Positions 1 through 5,068 of a stretch of 5,068 nt of DNA are shown here, piece by piece. How positions within the stretch are numbered: the first letter of the stretch is position 1; every line of letters starts with the position of its first letter. Position numbers and translations under genes: made by a program. The notes under the pieces were generated by a model. It had not been told where the DNA came from and ran no database searches. It worked only from the letters and a program-made list of their open reading frames with translations. The DNA comes from Rubrobacter sp. (GTDB lineage Bacteria > Actinomycetota > Rubrobacteria > Rubrobacterales > Rubrobacteraceae): assembly GCA_016781725.1 (NCBI GenBank), contig JADDPU010000325.1, positions 1-5,068 of the forward strand, given 5' to 3'.

Positions 1-514
1 ACACGCGCGGCGAGCGGACGAGCGTGGAGATGAGGTAGAAGGTGCCGAGGACCAGCAACGCGTACGAGTAGACCCAGTAAACCCAGAACCCGGCGCCGTA
101 TTCGAGGGCGAGGAACCTCCTCGAAGGGTCGAGCGCGATGCGGCTCCAGACGAGGCCGTGGGCCTCGTTGGTGGCGACGAGGAGCAAGGTGACGAGCGGG
201 ACGACCGCCAGGAGCGCCAGGTTGCGGCGGGTGATCCATTGGTCCCTGCAGGTATAGCGCACCGCGAAGACGAACCAGGCGAACGGTACGGTGACGATGC
301 CGAGGTACTCGACCTTGGCCCAGAACACCTTGGCCCCAAGGCGGTCCGCGCCGATCTCGAAGGCGTAGCCGAAGCTCCACACGAACACGGCGAGCATCAT
401 AAGCATCACGGCCCCCGCGCCCCGCGCGTCGCGCCTGCGCCAGGCGTAGATGGCGAGCGCCGCCGAGACGGCAGCCGCCGCGAGCAGAACCAGCGTGTAC
501 GGTGCGCTAAGCAA
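1..514 (-). CDS. Membrane sensor protein, N-terminal 7TM domain of histidine-kinase type (partial, runs off left edge)
   Basis: This frame is open on the minus strand from a TAA at 544-542 to the left edge, giving 171 complete codons from the proposed TTG at 514-512. The product is strongly hydrophobic, with helices at about residues 4-24, 34-54, 71-87, 99-115 and 142-165. Motifs match the N-terminal 7TM region of sensor kinases (HisKA_7TM type): a YAWRRR loop after helix 1, FVWSFGYAFEIGAD, WAKVEYLGIVTVPFAWFVFAVRYT, a TRRNLALLAVVPLVTLL stretch, and the characteristic TNEAHGLVW at 115-123. In this family the membrane domain is followed by PAS plus HisKA/HATPase or GGDEF modules. None of these is in the window, so the output domain is unknown. 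The start is uncertain: TTG 514 places helix 1 at the usual distance, but the nearest purine-rich stretch (GAGGGG) lies only one base upstream. A CTG at 523 is the other option. The gene is divergent from the peroxiredoxin gene. Confidence 0.8.
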   Translation of the reverse strand, partial: MLSAPYTLVLLAAAAVSAALAIYAWRRRDARGAGAVMLMMLAVFVWSFGYAFEIGADRLGAKVFWAKVEYLGIVTVPFAWFVFAVRYTCRDQWITRRNLALLAVVPLVTLLLVATNEAHGLVWSRIALDPSRRFLALEYGAGFWVYWVYSYALLVLGTFYLISTLVRSPRV

Positions 515-563
515 ACCCCTCAGCCCGCCGCCGGCCAGGTCTTATCCCAACAAACATACGGGT

Positions 564-592
564 AATGTACTGCACGGAAAGACTATTCCCAA
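564..592 (-). promoter_or_regulatory. Candidate promoter for the 7TM sensor gene
   Basis: On the minus strand, TTGGGA (592-587) is followed after exactly 17 bases by TACATT (569-564). Each hexamer matches four of six positions of the sigma-70-type consensus. Transcription from here would leave a leader of roughly 40-45 bases before the TTG at 514. This is a pattern match only. Confidence 0.4.
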
Positions 593-787
593 AGTCCCTC
601 CGGCAGCCTACTCGCGGCGATTTATAGTGGTCCTGCCCGGCCCCTCGCGGGAGAGAGGTGCCGGTAACCGGCCGCGCCCGGCCCCCGGCAAGGTACCACT
701 CGCGGGTAGAATCCTCCGGTTTTCCCGTCCGGATGAGGTCTCTCGCTCCTCCGGGGCCGCCCCGGGCGGGCATCGGGGGCCGACGAT

Positions 788-796
788 TGCTATATT
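788..796 (+). promoter_or_regulatory. Extended -10 promoter element of the peroxiredoxin-like gene
   Basis: TGCTATATT at 788-796 fits an extended -10 (TGN followed by TATATT, five of six matches to TATAAT). No good -35 hexamer lies 16-18 bases upstream, where the sequence is GC-rich, which is consistent with an extended -10 promoter. The predicted start of transcription near 803 gives a leader of about 30 bases. Confidence 0.5.
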
Positions 797-816
797 CGCA
801 TCCTGGAGGATCCATT

Positions 817-826
817 AAGGGAGGAG
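817..826 (+). promoter_or_regulatory. Ribosome binding site that fixes the TTG start at 833
   Basis: AAGGGAGGAG is a near-ideal Shine-Dalgarno sequence ending six bases before TTG 833-835. It is the strongest such site in the region and supports the TTG start, which would otherwise be unexpected because no ATG or GTG is nearby in frame. Confidence 0.8.
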
Positions 827-832
827 CGTAGA

Positions 833-1573
833 TTGGCCGGGTTGAGCGTCGGGCAGAAGGTCCCCTACTTTGAGCTGCCGGACCAGCTGGACTATCCCTG
901 GAGCATCTCCGGCCAGTTGGAGACGGGGCCCGTGGTGCTGGTTTTCTACAGGGGCGACTGGGACCCGTACTGCAACGGGCAACTGGCAAGCTACGCCAGG
1001 AACTACAGGGAGTTCGAGAGGCGCGGGGCGCAGGTAGCGGGCATCAGCGTCGACCCGCCGCGCAACAACGCGAGGATGGTCGGGAAGCTGCTGCTCCCCT
1101 TCCCGCTCCTCAGCGACCCCGAGGGGGAGCTCGCCCGCCGGTACGGCCTGTGGGACGCCGAGGAGGGTGTGGCCGTGCCCGCCGTCGTCGTCGTCGACCA
1201 GTCCGGGGAGGTGCGTTACCTCTACAAGGGCAACGACCCCGCCGACAGGCCCGAAGACGGTGAGGTCTTCGCGGCCCTCAAGGGGCTCGGCCGGGGGATA
1301 GAGCGCATCACCGGCGGACCCGAGTTCCGGGTGACGGCGGCGCGGGCCCGCGAGACCAGCGTCCGCCCGGACCGGCCCGCGATGGGGCTGGAGCATCTCC
1401 TCCCCTGCTACTACGGCGTCCTCTCCACCACCGCCCTCCTCAAGGAGCGGTTCGGCGGCTGGGGCCGCTCGGGGAGAAAGGCGCACAGGGAGGTCGACGG
1501 GCACCAGGGACTGGCCCGCCGTTACGCAAACGCCCTCCAACAGACAGTGGAGCTCCAGCGCCAGGAGGGCTGA
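833..1573 (+). CDS. Peroxiredoxin-like (AhpC/TSA, thioredoxin-fold) protein with C-terminal extension
   Basis: This is a 246-residue, probably cytosolic protein with no signal peptide or membrane segment. Residues about 5-160 follow the AhpC/TSA thioredoxin fold: an N-terminal GQKVPYFELPD, strand VVLVFYR, the active-site region GDWDPYC with Cys47, then GAQVAGISVD, FPLLSDPEGELARRYG and VPAVVVVDQSGEVRYLYKG. In family terms Cys47 sits at the peroxidatic position and would reduce peroxides through a sulfenic acid, and Arg128 is a plausible active-site arginine. Related peroxiredoxin-like proteins often read WCPYC here, but this one reads WDPYC, so the CxxC is lost while the second Cys is kept. 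After about residue 165 comes an 80-residue extension I do not recognise, probably helical, with one more Cys (192) in LLPCYYG that could act as a resolving cysteine. The TTG start is set by the strong upstream Shine-Dalgarno. Activity is inferred; a redox chaperone or inactive paralogue is possible. Confidence 0.85.
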   Translation: MAGLSVGQKVPYFELPDQLDYPWSISGQLETGPVVLVFYRGDWDPYCNGQLASYARNYREFERRGAQVAGISVDPPRNNARMVGKLLLPFPLLSDPEGELARRYGLWDAEEGVAVPAVVVVDQSGEVRYLYKGNDPADRPEDGEVFAALKGLGRGIERITGGPEFRVTAARARETSVRPDRPAMGLEHLLPCYYGVLSTTALLKERFGGWGRSGRKAHREVDGHQGLARRYANALQQTVELQRQEG

Positions 1574-1594
1574 TAGCTCCGGCGGGCCAGTCCC
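1507..1594. repeat. Nested inverted repeat spanning the end of the peroxiredoxin gene
   Basis: A perfect 15-base inverted repeat has arms GGGACTGGCCCGCCG (1507-1521) and CGGCGGGCCAGTCCC (1580-1594). A second perfect 7-base pair lies inside it: GCCCTCC (1532-1538) and GGAGGGC (1564-1570). The two stems are separated by near-symmetrical gaps of 10 and 9 bases, and the 10-base palindrome TGGAGCTCCA (1548-1557) sits in the innermost loop. The left arm and inner stem are coding (residues about 225-246), and the right arm lies just after the TGA. As RNA this could fold into one long stem. It could act as a terminator lacking a U-tract or as an mRNA-stabilising 3' structure, but the sequence alone cannot decide. 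Confidence 0.8.
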
Positions 1595-1674
1595 CGCGCC
1601 CGATCCCTTCTTCCGCGTAGACGCCACGCCCATGCGCCGCCGCGGGAGAGGAGCCCAGGATTCTGCGCGGGTAG

Positions 1675-1680
1675 TATATT
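1675..1680 (+). promoter_or_regulatory. Candidate -10 box of the CPBP protease gene
   Basis: TATATT, followed by C, is the same heptamer found before the peroxiredoxin-like gene, at a similar distance from the start codon (39 bases between box and TTG, against 36). There is no clear -35 hexamer. This suggests the protease has its own promoter rather than relying only on read-through from 833-1573. Confidence 0.4.
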
Positions 1681-1710
1681 CACGGTCTGCATGGGCGCGT
1701 TCGGCGGATC

Positions 1711-1715
1711 GGAGG
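1711..1715 (+). promoter_or_regulatory. Ribosome binding site for the TTG start at 1720
   Basis: GGAGG lies four bases before TTG 1720-1722. The spacing is a little short but usable. No in-frame ATG or GTG is found close by, and the only nearby ATG (1691) is in another frame. Confidence 0.6.
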
Positions 1716-1719
1716 TTGC

Positions 1720-2718
1720 TTGGGAGCGTTTTTCGAGGAGGGAACCGGGCGTCTTCGGGCCCTCTGGCGGCTCGTTTTCCAGTACTGGGTCAACAGGGTC
1801 GCCGTCGCGCTCCTCGCCAATTTGCTCGTGGTCGCCTGGCTCTCAGTGCGTCCCGGCGAGGGGGGCGGCTCCGGTGGTCTCGACGTCTCCGCCCTCGCGG
1901 GCTCCCCCGCGCTGCCCCTGATCAGCAGCCTAGCCGGGCTTGTGGGCGCGCTCCTCAGCGTGTGGCTGGCGACCCGGTTTTTGGACCGGCGGCCTTTCCG
2001 GGACCTCGGGTTCAGCCTGGACCGCGGGTGGTGGCTCGACCTCTCCTTCGGGATGGCCTTGGGCGCGCTGCTCATGACGATCATTTTCCTGGTGGAGGCG
2101 GGCCTCGGCTGGATCTCGGTCACCGGCGCCTTCGAGACCGTGGGTACGGGCGCGCCTTTCGCGCTCTCCATCCTCCTGCCCGCTGCGGCGTTCGCGTGCG
2201 TGGGCATCTACGAAGAGACGGTCTCCCGCGGCTACCAGCTGCGCAACGCCGCCGAGGGGCTCAACTACCCGGCGGTCGGTCCCCGCGGGGCCGTGCTCGC
2301 GGCGTGGGTCTTGTCCTCGGTCTTCTTCGGCGCGCTGCACGCCGGCAACCCCAACGCCACGCCCTTGAGCACCTTCAATATTATCCTGGCCGGTCTGATG
2401 CTCGGCTTCGGCTACGTGCTCTCAGGCCAGCTCGCGATCCCCATAGGCCTGCACCTCACCTGGAACTTTTTCCAGAACGCCGTCTACGGCCTCCCGGTCA
2501 GCGGCTTCGGAACGTTCGGGGCGAGCTTTCTCTCGGTAGAGCAGGGCGGTCCCGACCTCTGGACCGGCGGGCCTTTCGGGCCCGAGGGCGGGCTGCTCGC
2601 CCCCGCCGCCATGCTGCTCGGCGTCCTCCTCACGGCGCTCTGGGTGCGGCTGCGCAGCGGGAAGGTCTCTCTCCACACCCCCATCGCCCACGGCCGCGGG
2701 ACGCCCCACGAGCCGTAA
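1720..2718 (+). CDS. CPBP-family intramembrane metalloprotease (CAAX protease/bacteriocin-processing type)
   Basis: This is a 332-residue polytopic membrane protein. Hydrophobic segments lie at about residues 27-43, 64-87, 105-127, 146-164, 189-206, 218-236, 236-256 and 292-310. All three signature motifs of the CPBP (Rce1-like) family are present and in order: EETVSR (Glu165-Glu166 with Arg170), FGALH (Phe203 to His207) and HLTWN (His245 to Asn249). In the family these residues form the catalytic and putative metal site within the membrane. Members process prenylated proteins, bacteriocins or anti-sigma factors, but the substrate here cannot be told. There is a Gly-rich loop at 46-53 and a longer Gly/Pro-rich loop at about 258-291 before the last helix. 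The C-terminal tail (about 311-332) is polar. The TTG start is supported by GGAGG just upstream. The gene lies 146 bases after the peroxiredoxin gene and is convergent with DUF1360. Confidence 0.9.
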   Translation: MGAFFEEGTGRLRALWRLVFQYWVNRVAVALLANLLVVAWLSVRPGEGGGSGGLDVSALAGSPALPLISSLAGLVGALLSVWLATRFLDRRPFRDLGFSLDRGWWLDLSFGMALGALLMTIIFLVEAGLGWISVTGAFETVGTGAPFALSILLPAAAFACVGIYEETVSRGYQLRNAAEGLNYPAVGPRGAVLAAWVLSSVFFGALHAGNPNATPLSTFNIILAGLMLGFGYVLSGQLAIPIGLHLTWNFFQNAVYGLPVSGFGTFGASFLSVEQGGPDLWTGGPFGPEGGLLAPAAMLLGVLLTALWVRLRSGKVSLHTPIAHGRGTPHEP

Positions 2719-2726
2719 CTGGCCCG

Positions 2727-2742
2727 CGCCGAAACCCCGGCG
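2727..2742. terminator. Possible bidirectional hairpin between convergent genes
   Basis: The 29-base gap between the CPBP stop and the DUF1360 stop contains CGCCG-AAACCC-CGGCG, a five-base-pair GC stem with a six-base loop. There is no T-tract on either side. Its position between convergent genes fits a short terminator for both, but the stem is weak and such hairpins arise easily in GC-rich DNA. Confidence 0.3.
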
Positions 2743-2747
2743 ACGTC

Positions 2748-3251
2748 TCAGGCCCGGTTCATCAGGGCCTTGTAGATCTGGTGGAGGTAGTCGGAGACTG
2801 TGACGATGGCGAATACGGAGGCCACGAGGCGGGTGACGCGCGGCACGAGCACGAGGCCGTAGGTAAACAAGGAGGCTACCCACACGCCCAGGCAGAACTT
2901 GCAGGTCAGGAGCTCGCCCAGGGACCTCCGCAGCCCTTCGCCCCTGGGCTTCTCGTCGACCTTCTTGGGGCTCTCCTTCTCCTGAAGCTCGGTGAACGGG
3001 GCGCGTAGGGGGCTCGTGACCGCGTCCTGGGACCCAATCAAGCTCACCTTGTGGGCCGCCATCCCGAGCAGCGCGATGTCCTTCGCGTCGATTCGCTCGG
3101 GGATAGGGCGTCCCGTGACCCGGGCGACGAGGAAGAAGAGGGCGAAGATCAGGTTAAAGACCCCCGCCAGCACGCCGTATGAGGAGAGAGAGATGTCTTC
3201 ACCCTTTTTGTAGCCCTCGAAGATGCCCTCGGGCGGGTTGTCGTCGCTCAT
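2748..3251 (-). CDS. DUF1360 family membrane protein
   Basis: This 167-residue protein starts at ATG 3251-3249 with a good Shine-Dalgarno. The N-terminal 20 residues are polar. A membrane helix lies at about 25-46, followed by a conserved soluble stretch: DAKDIALLGMAAHKVSLIGS (55-74), then QDAVTSPLRAPFTELQ (75-90). A charged linker (91-110) leads to GELLTCKFCLGVWVA (112-126), which contains the Cys117-x-x-Cys120 pair. Two further hydrophobic segments lie at about 121-137 and 139-152, with SDYLHQIYKAL at the end. The DAVTSPLRAPF and LLTCxFCxGVWVA blocks are diagnostic of DUF1360, a bacterial family of unknown function. The length is normal for the family. The paired cysteines lie at the edge of a helix and could bind metal or form a disulfide, but this is speculation. 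It lies 85 bases downstream of the GH31 gene on the same strand and may share its transcript. Confidence 0.88.
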   Translation of the reverse strand: MSDDNPPEGIFEGYKKGEDISLSSYGVLAGVFNLIFALFFLVARVTGRPIPERIDAKDIALLGMAAHKVSLIGSQDAVTSPLRAPFTELQEKESPKKVDEKPRGEGLRRSLGELLTCKFCLGVWVASLFTYGLVLVPRVTRLVASVFAIVTVSDYLHQIYKALMNRA

Positions 3252-3254
3252 GAT

Positions 3255-3261
3255 CTCTCCT
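3255..3261 (-). promoter_or_regulatory. Ribosome binding site of the DUF1360 gene, possibly in a small hairpin
   Basis: On the minus strand AGGAGAG (3261-3255) lies three bases before ATG 3251, with its AGGAG core five bases away, which is ideal. The same bases can pair: TCTCT (3271-3267) with AGAGA (3258-3254) around the eight-base loop AGGCTAGG. This would partly hide the site in the mRNA. The hairpin is only five base pairs long, so any regulatory role is tentative. Confidence 0.6.
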
Positions 3262-3292
3262 AGCCTAGAGACGCTTGCTCGCTGGTATCTCA

Positions 3293-3304
3293 GGGGATAT
3301 CCCC
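3293..3304. repeat. Perfect 12-base palindrome GGGGATATCCCC
   Basis: This fully symmetrical site lies in the 85-base gap between the end of the GH31 gene (3337) and the start of the DUF1360 gene (3251). A palindrome with no loop is typical of a dimeric repressor or activator site, not of an RNA terminator. No cognate regulator is encoded in the window, so the role is a guess. Confidence 0.5.
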
Positions 3305-3336
3305 CTCACGTCGAGACCCCTAAACATATGCGGCCC

Positions 3337-5068
3337 TCAAGGGACGGCGCGGACCCTCCAATTTACCCTCCCACGCAGGGGGTCTTCGCGCAGCTCGAAG
3401 TCGTCGCCCGCGCGCTCCAGGCGCAGCGATCGCAACTCGCCGTCCTCGGGGAGACAGAAGAGTCCCTCGGCAGAAGATCGCGCGCCGAAGACCCTTAGCT
3501 CTATCTCGCCCCAGTCCATACGGTCCGTAGACTGGGCGAGCGCCACGTGAGGGATCGCCACGCCGCCCCTGACGAGCATCACCACGGGGAGCGGCCCGGC
3601 GCGGAGGTGGCTCCAGCGGGGGCCCTCCTGGGTCTCCCCGCTCTGGTAGTCGGTCCAGAGGCCAGGCGGCAGGTAGACGTCGCGGCTTCGTGCGTCCTCC
3701 AGCAGGGGAGCGACGAGGATGTCCGTGCCGAAGAGGTACTGGTCCTCGACCGTCCAGGAGGTCTGATCCTCCGGGTACTCGAAGAAGAGGGCGCGTAGCA
3801 TCGGGTGGCCGTTCTGGGAGGCGAGCCTTGCCTGGGCGTAGATGTAGGGCATCAGTCGGTATCTCATCTCCACGATACGCCGGAAGTCCTCGGTGAACTT
3901 CTCCCCGTACTCCCAAGGCTCGGTGGGCGGCGCCCCGTGGCAGCGGCTGTGGGAGCAGAGAACGCCGAAGGCGAGCCAGCGCTGGTAAAGGTCAGCCGGG
4001 CTGCTGTAGGCGAAGCCCCCGATAAAGTGGCTCCAGAACGAGAAACCGCACAGCCCGAGCGAGAGGCCGGCGCGCAGGGTGGCGGCCATCGCGGTGTCGG
4101 TGTTCTCGGCGTCGCCGCCCCAGTGAAGCGGGTAGCGCTGGCTCCCCGCCCAGGCGCTGCGGGCGAAGATGGCGCCGTTGCCGGTCACGCGTTCGGTGAC
4201 CTCGGCGACCGCCTTGTTGTAGCGCAGGGGGAAGAGGTTGTGTTCGTGGAAGCCGCCGTGGCGTGCCGCGTAGATGCCGGAGAGCGGCGCGGCCTCGCCA
4301 AAGTCCGCCGTGAAGATCCCGACCCCCATCTCCAGCAGCTTCGCCAGCTTCTCCCGGTACCAGCCGACGGCCTCCGGCCTGCTCAAGTCCAGGACGGCGT
4401 CATCCACCGGCGGCTTGCCGTTCGCGCTCAAGACGACGTGCTCCCTCTCGATGGCTTCGGCGCGCAACTCGTTGTTCGGGTTGAGGTAGGGTAGCTGCCA
4501 CAGGCTGACGCGGAAGCCGTCCTCCTTGAGGTCGGAGAGCATCTTCTGCGGGTCCTCGAAGCGGGAGGGGGAGAACCGGAAGTCGCAGCGGTGCGGCACC
4601 TCGGTCCAGTCGGTGTCGAGGTGGATGACGTCGGAGGGGATGCGGTGGTCGCGCAGCTTCTTCGCGACCTCGCGGGTCTCCTTCTCTGAGGAGTAGGACT
4701 CGCGGCCCATCCAGAGCCCGAAGGTCCAGAGGGGCGGGGTCGGGGCGCGGCCGGTGAGGGCTGTGTACTCGGTCAGGATCTCCTTCGGAGAGCCCAGAAA
4801 GACGAACAGATCGAGGTGATCGTCGCCGAGGTACGCGACGTTCGCGCCGTCGTAGGAGGCGCCGAGGTCGAAGGTGAGCGGGGCGCTCGTGTGCACGAAC
4901 ATACCGTAGCCGCGGCTGCTCATAAAGAACGGCACGGGCTTGTACATGTAGGGCGTCTGGGCGCTGTAGGCGTCGTAGGTGGAGAGGATCATCTTCTGGC
5001 CGCGCTTGTCCAGGCGCGTGAAGGACTCCCCGCCGCCGAAGAGCCTCTCGCCCGGACTGAGAGAGAAG
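3337..5068 (-). CDS. Glycoside hydrolase family 31 enzyme (YicI-like alpha-glycosidase), partial at the N-terminus
   Basis: The frame ends with TGA at 3339-3337 and is open to the right edge. Before the Met at 4992 there are 25 more in-frame codons with the family-typical SPGERLFGGGESF, so that Met is internal and the true start lies outside. Residues below are numbered from it. Residues 1-80 complete the N-terminal beta-sandwich domain (SSRGYGMFVHTS). The TIM barrel begins near LWTFGLWMGRESY (88-100). HLDTDW is at 124-129, and the nucleophile Asp230 lies in TADFGE. FARSA contains Arg278, and the acid/base Asp294 lies in HWGGD, both matching E. coli YicI. SHSRCHG (347-353) and MRYRLMPYIY (376-385) also fit the family, and C-terminal beta domains follow from about 435. 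GH31 retaining enzymes cleave alpha-linked glucose, xylose or related residues. The substrate is unclear, because HLDTDW differs from the YicI and maltase motifs. The usual SHDIGGF reads SHFIGGF (Phe323). No signal peptide can be assessed. Confidence 0.93.
   Translation of the reverse strand, partial: FSLSPGERLFGGGESFTRLDKRGQKMILSTYDAYSAQTPYMYKPVPFFMSSRGYGMFVHTSAPLTFDLGASYDGANVAYLGDDHLDLFVFLGSPKEILTEYTALTGRAPTPPLWTFGLWMGRESYSSEKETREVAKKLRDHRIPSDVIHLDTDWTEVPHRCDFRFSPSRFEDPQKMLSDLKEDGFRVSLWQLPYLNPNNELRAEAIEREHVVLSANGKPPVDDAVLDLSRPEAVGWYREKLAKLLEMGVGIFTADFGEAAPLSGIYAARHGGFHEHNLFPLRYNKAVAEVTERVTGNGAIFARSAWAGSQRYPLHWGGDAENTDTAMAATLRAGLSLGLCGFSFWSHFIGGFAYSSPADLYQRWLAFGVLCSHSRCHGAPPTEPWEYGEKFTEDFRRIVEMRYRLMPYIYAQARLASQNGHPMLRALFFEYPEDQTSWTVEDQYLFGTDILVAPLLEDARSRDVYLPPGLWTDYQSGETQEGPRWSHLRAGPLPVVMLVRGGVAIPHVALAQSTDRMDWGEIELRVFGARSSAEGLFCLPEDGELRSLRLERAGDDFELREDPLRGRVNWRVRAVP

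Larger units (their letters stand above)
515..832. other. Divergent intergenic region with promoters and short repeats
   Basis: This 318-base stretch between two divergent genes has no convincing coding frame. The frames that cross it on either strand show no recognisable protein and are read-throughs of shadow frames. It contains a candidate sensor promoter (564-592) and a candidate peroxiredoxin promoter (788-796). It also holds a perfect 13-base palindrome with a one-base centre, GCCGGT-A-ACCGGC (660-672), and CTCGCGG three times in the same orientation (611-617, 644-650, 699-705). A further inverted repeat is CCGCCC-C-GGGCGG (757-769). The two perfect inverted repeats have one-base centres, so they look more like protein-binding sites than RNA hairpins. 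No binding protein can be named. Confidence 0.6.

Noticed and set aside
507..989. 160-codon minus-strand frame crossing the divergent intergenic region
   Set aside because: It overlaps the start of the peroxiredoxin-like gene and both candidate promoters, has an Arg/Pro-rich composition and shows no homology I can recognise.
815..1633. 272-codon minus-strand frame opposite the peroxiredoxin-like gene
   Set aside because: It is antisense to a gene with clear family motifs, and its composition mirrors the complementary codons. There is no recognisable domain.
1582..2727. Ten-base inverted repeat (GCGGGCCAGT at 1582, ACTGGCCCGC at 2718) flanking the CPBP gene, as if bounding a mobile unit
   Set aside because: Several 10-base matches are expected by chance in a 5-kb GC-rich window. 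The match does not extend, there is no target duplication and there is no transposase. The copy at 1582 is explained by the 15-base repeat described separately.
1632..3008. Long plus-strand open frame of 458 codons overlapping the CPBP and DUF1360 genes
   Set aside because: The product is an Arg/Pro/Gly-rich low-complexity sequence with no family motif. It overlaps two well-supported genes and is a typical GC-rich shadow frame.
3805..4494. 229-codon plus-strand frame opposite GH31
   Set aside because: It is entirely antisense to conserved GH31 catalytic sequence, is rich in Ala/Val/Gly/Arg and has no known motif.
4990..4992. ATG at 4992 as the start of the GH31 gene
   Set aside because: The frame continues upstream to the window edge with conserved family sequence (GERLFGGGESF), so this Met is internal.

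Overview
The window is GC-rich throughout. Its genes have strong G/C bias at third codon positions, and three of the four visible starts are probably TTG. Together with the gene families present (a 7TM sensor N-terminus, a CPBP protease, a DUF1360 membrane protein and a YicI-like GH31 enzyme), this suggests a high-GC Gram-positive bacterium. A Rubrobacter-type actinobacterium is my best guess, by inference only, since there is no rRNA or marker gene here.

Layout: five genes are supported, two of them cut by the window edges. On the minus strand at the left edge is the N-terminus of a membrane sensor with a histidine-kinase-type 7TM domain (start about 514, running off the left end). A 318-base intergenic region (515-832) separates it from a divergent plus-strand gene at 833. 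It holds candidate promoters for both genes and several small repeats. On the plus strand are a peroxiredoxin-like protein with an unfamiliar C-terminal extension (833-1573) and a CPBP-family intramembrane protease (1720-2718). Each has its own TATATT -10-like box and a TTG start. The end of the peroxiredoxin gene carries a conspicuous nested inverted repeat (1507-1594). On the minus strand, convergent with the protease gene, are a DUF1360 membrane protein (2748-3251) and, 85 bases upstream of it, a glycoside hydrolase family 31 enzyme (3337 to the right edge).

The genes do not form an obvious single pathway. The sensor, the thiol-redox protein and the membrane protease could all belong to envelope or stress responses. 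The GH31 enzyme is a carbohydrate-catabolism gene whose neighbours probably lie beyond the right edge. I see no CRISPR array, insertion sequence, tRNA, rRNA or defence locus. The points most worth a second look are the stem-loop-like repeat at 1507-1594, the peroxiredoxin with an Asp in the active-site motif plus a C-terminal extension, and the GH31 enzyme with Phe in place of the usual Asp in its SHDIGGF-type motif.
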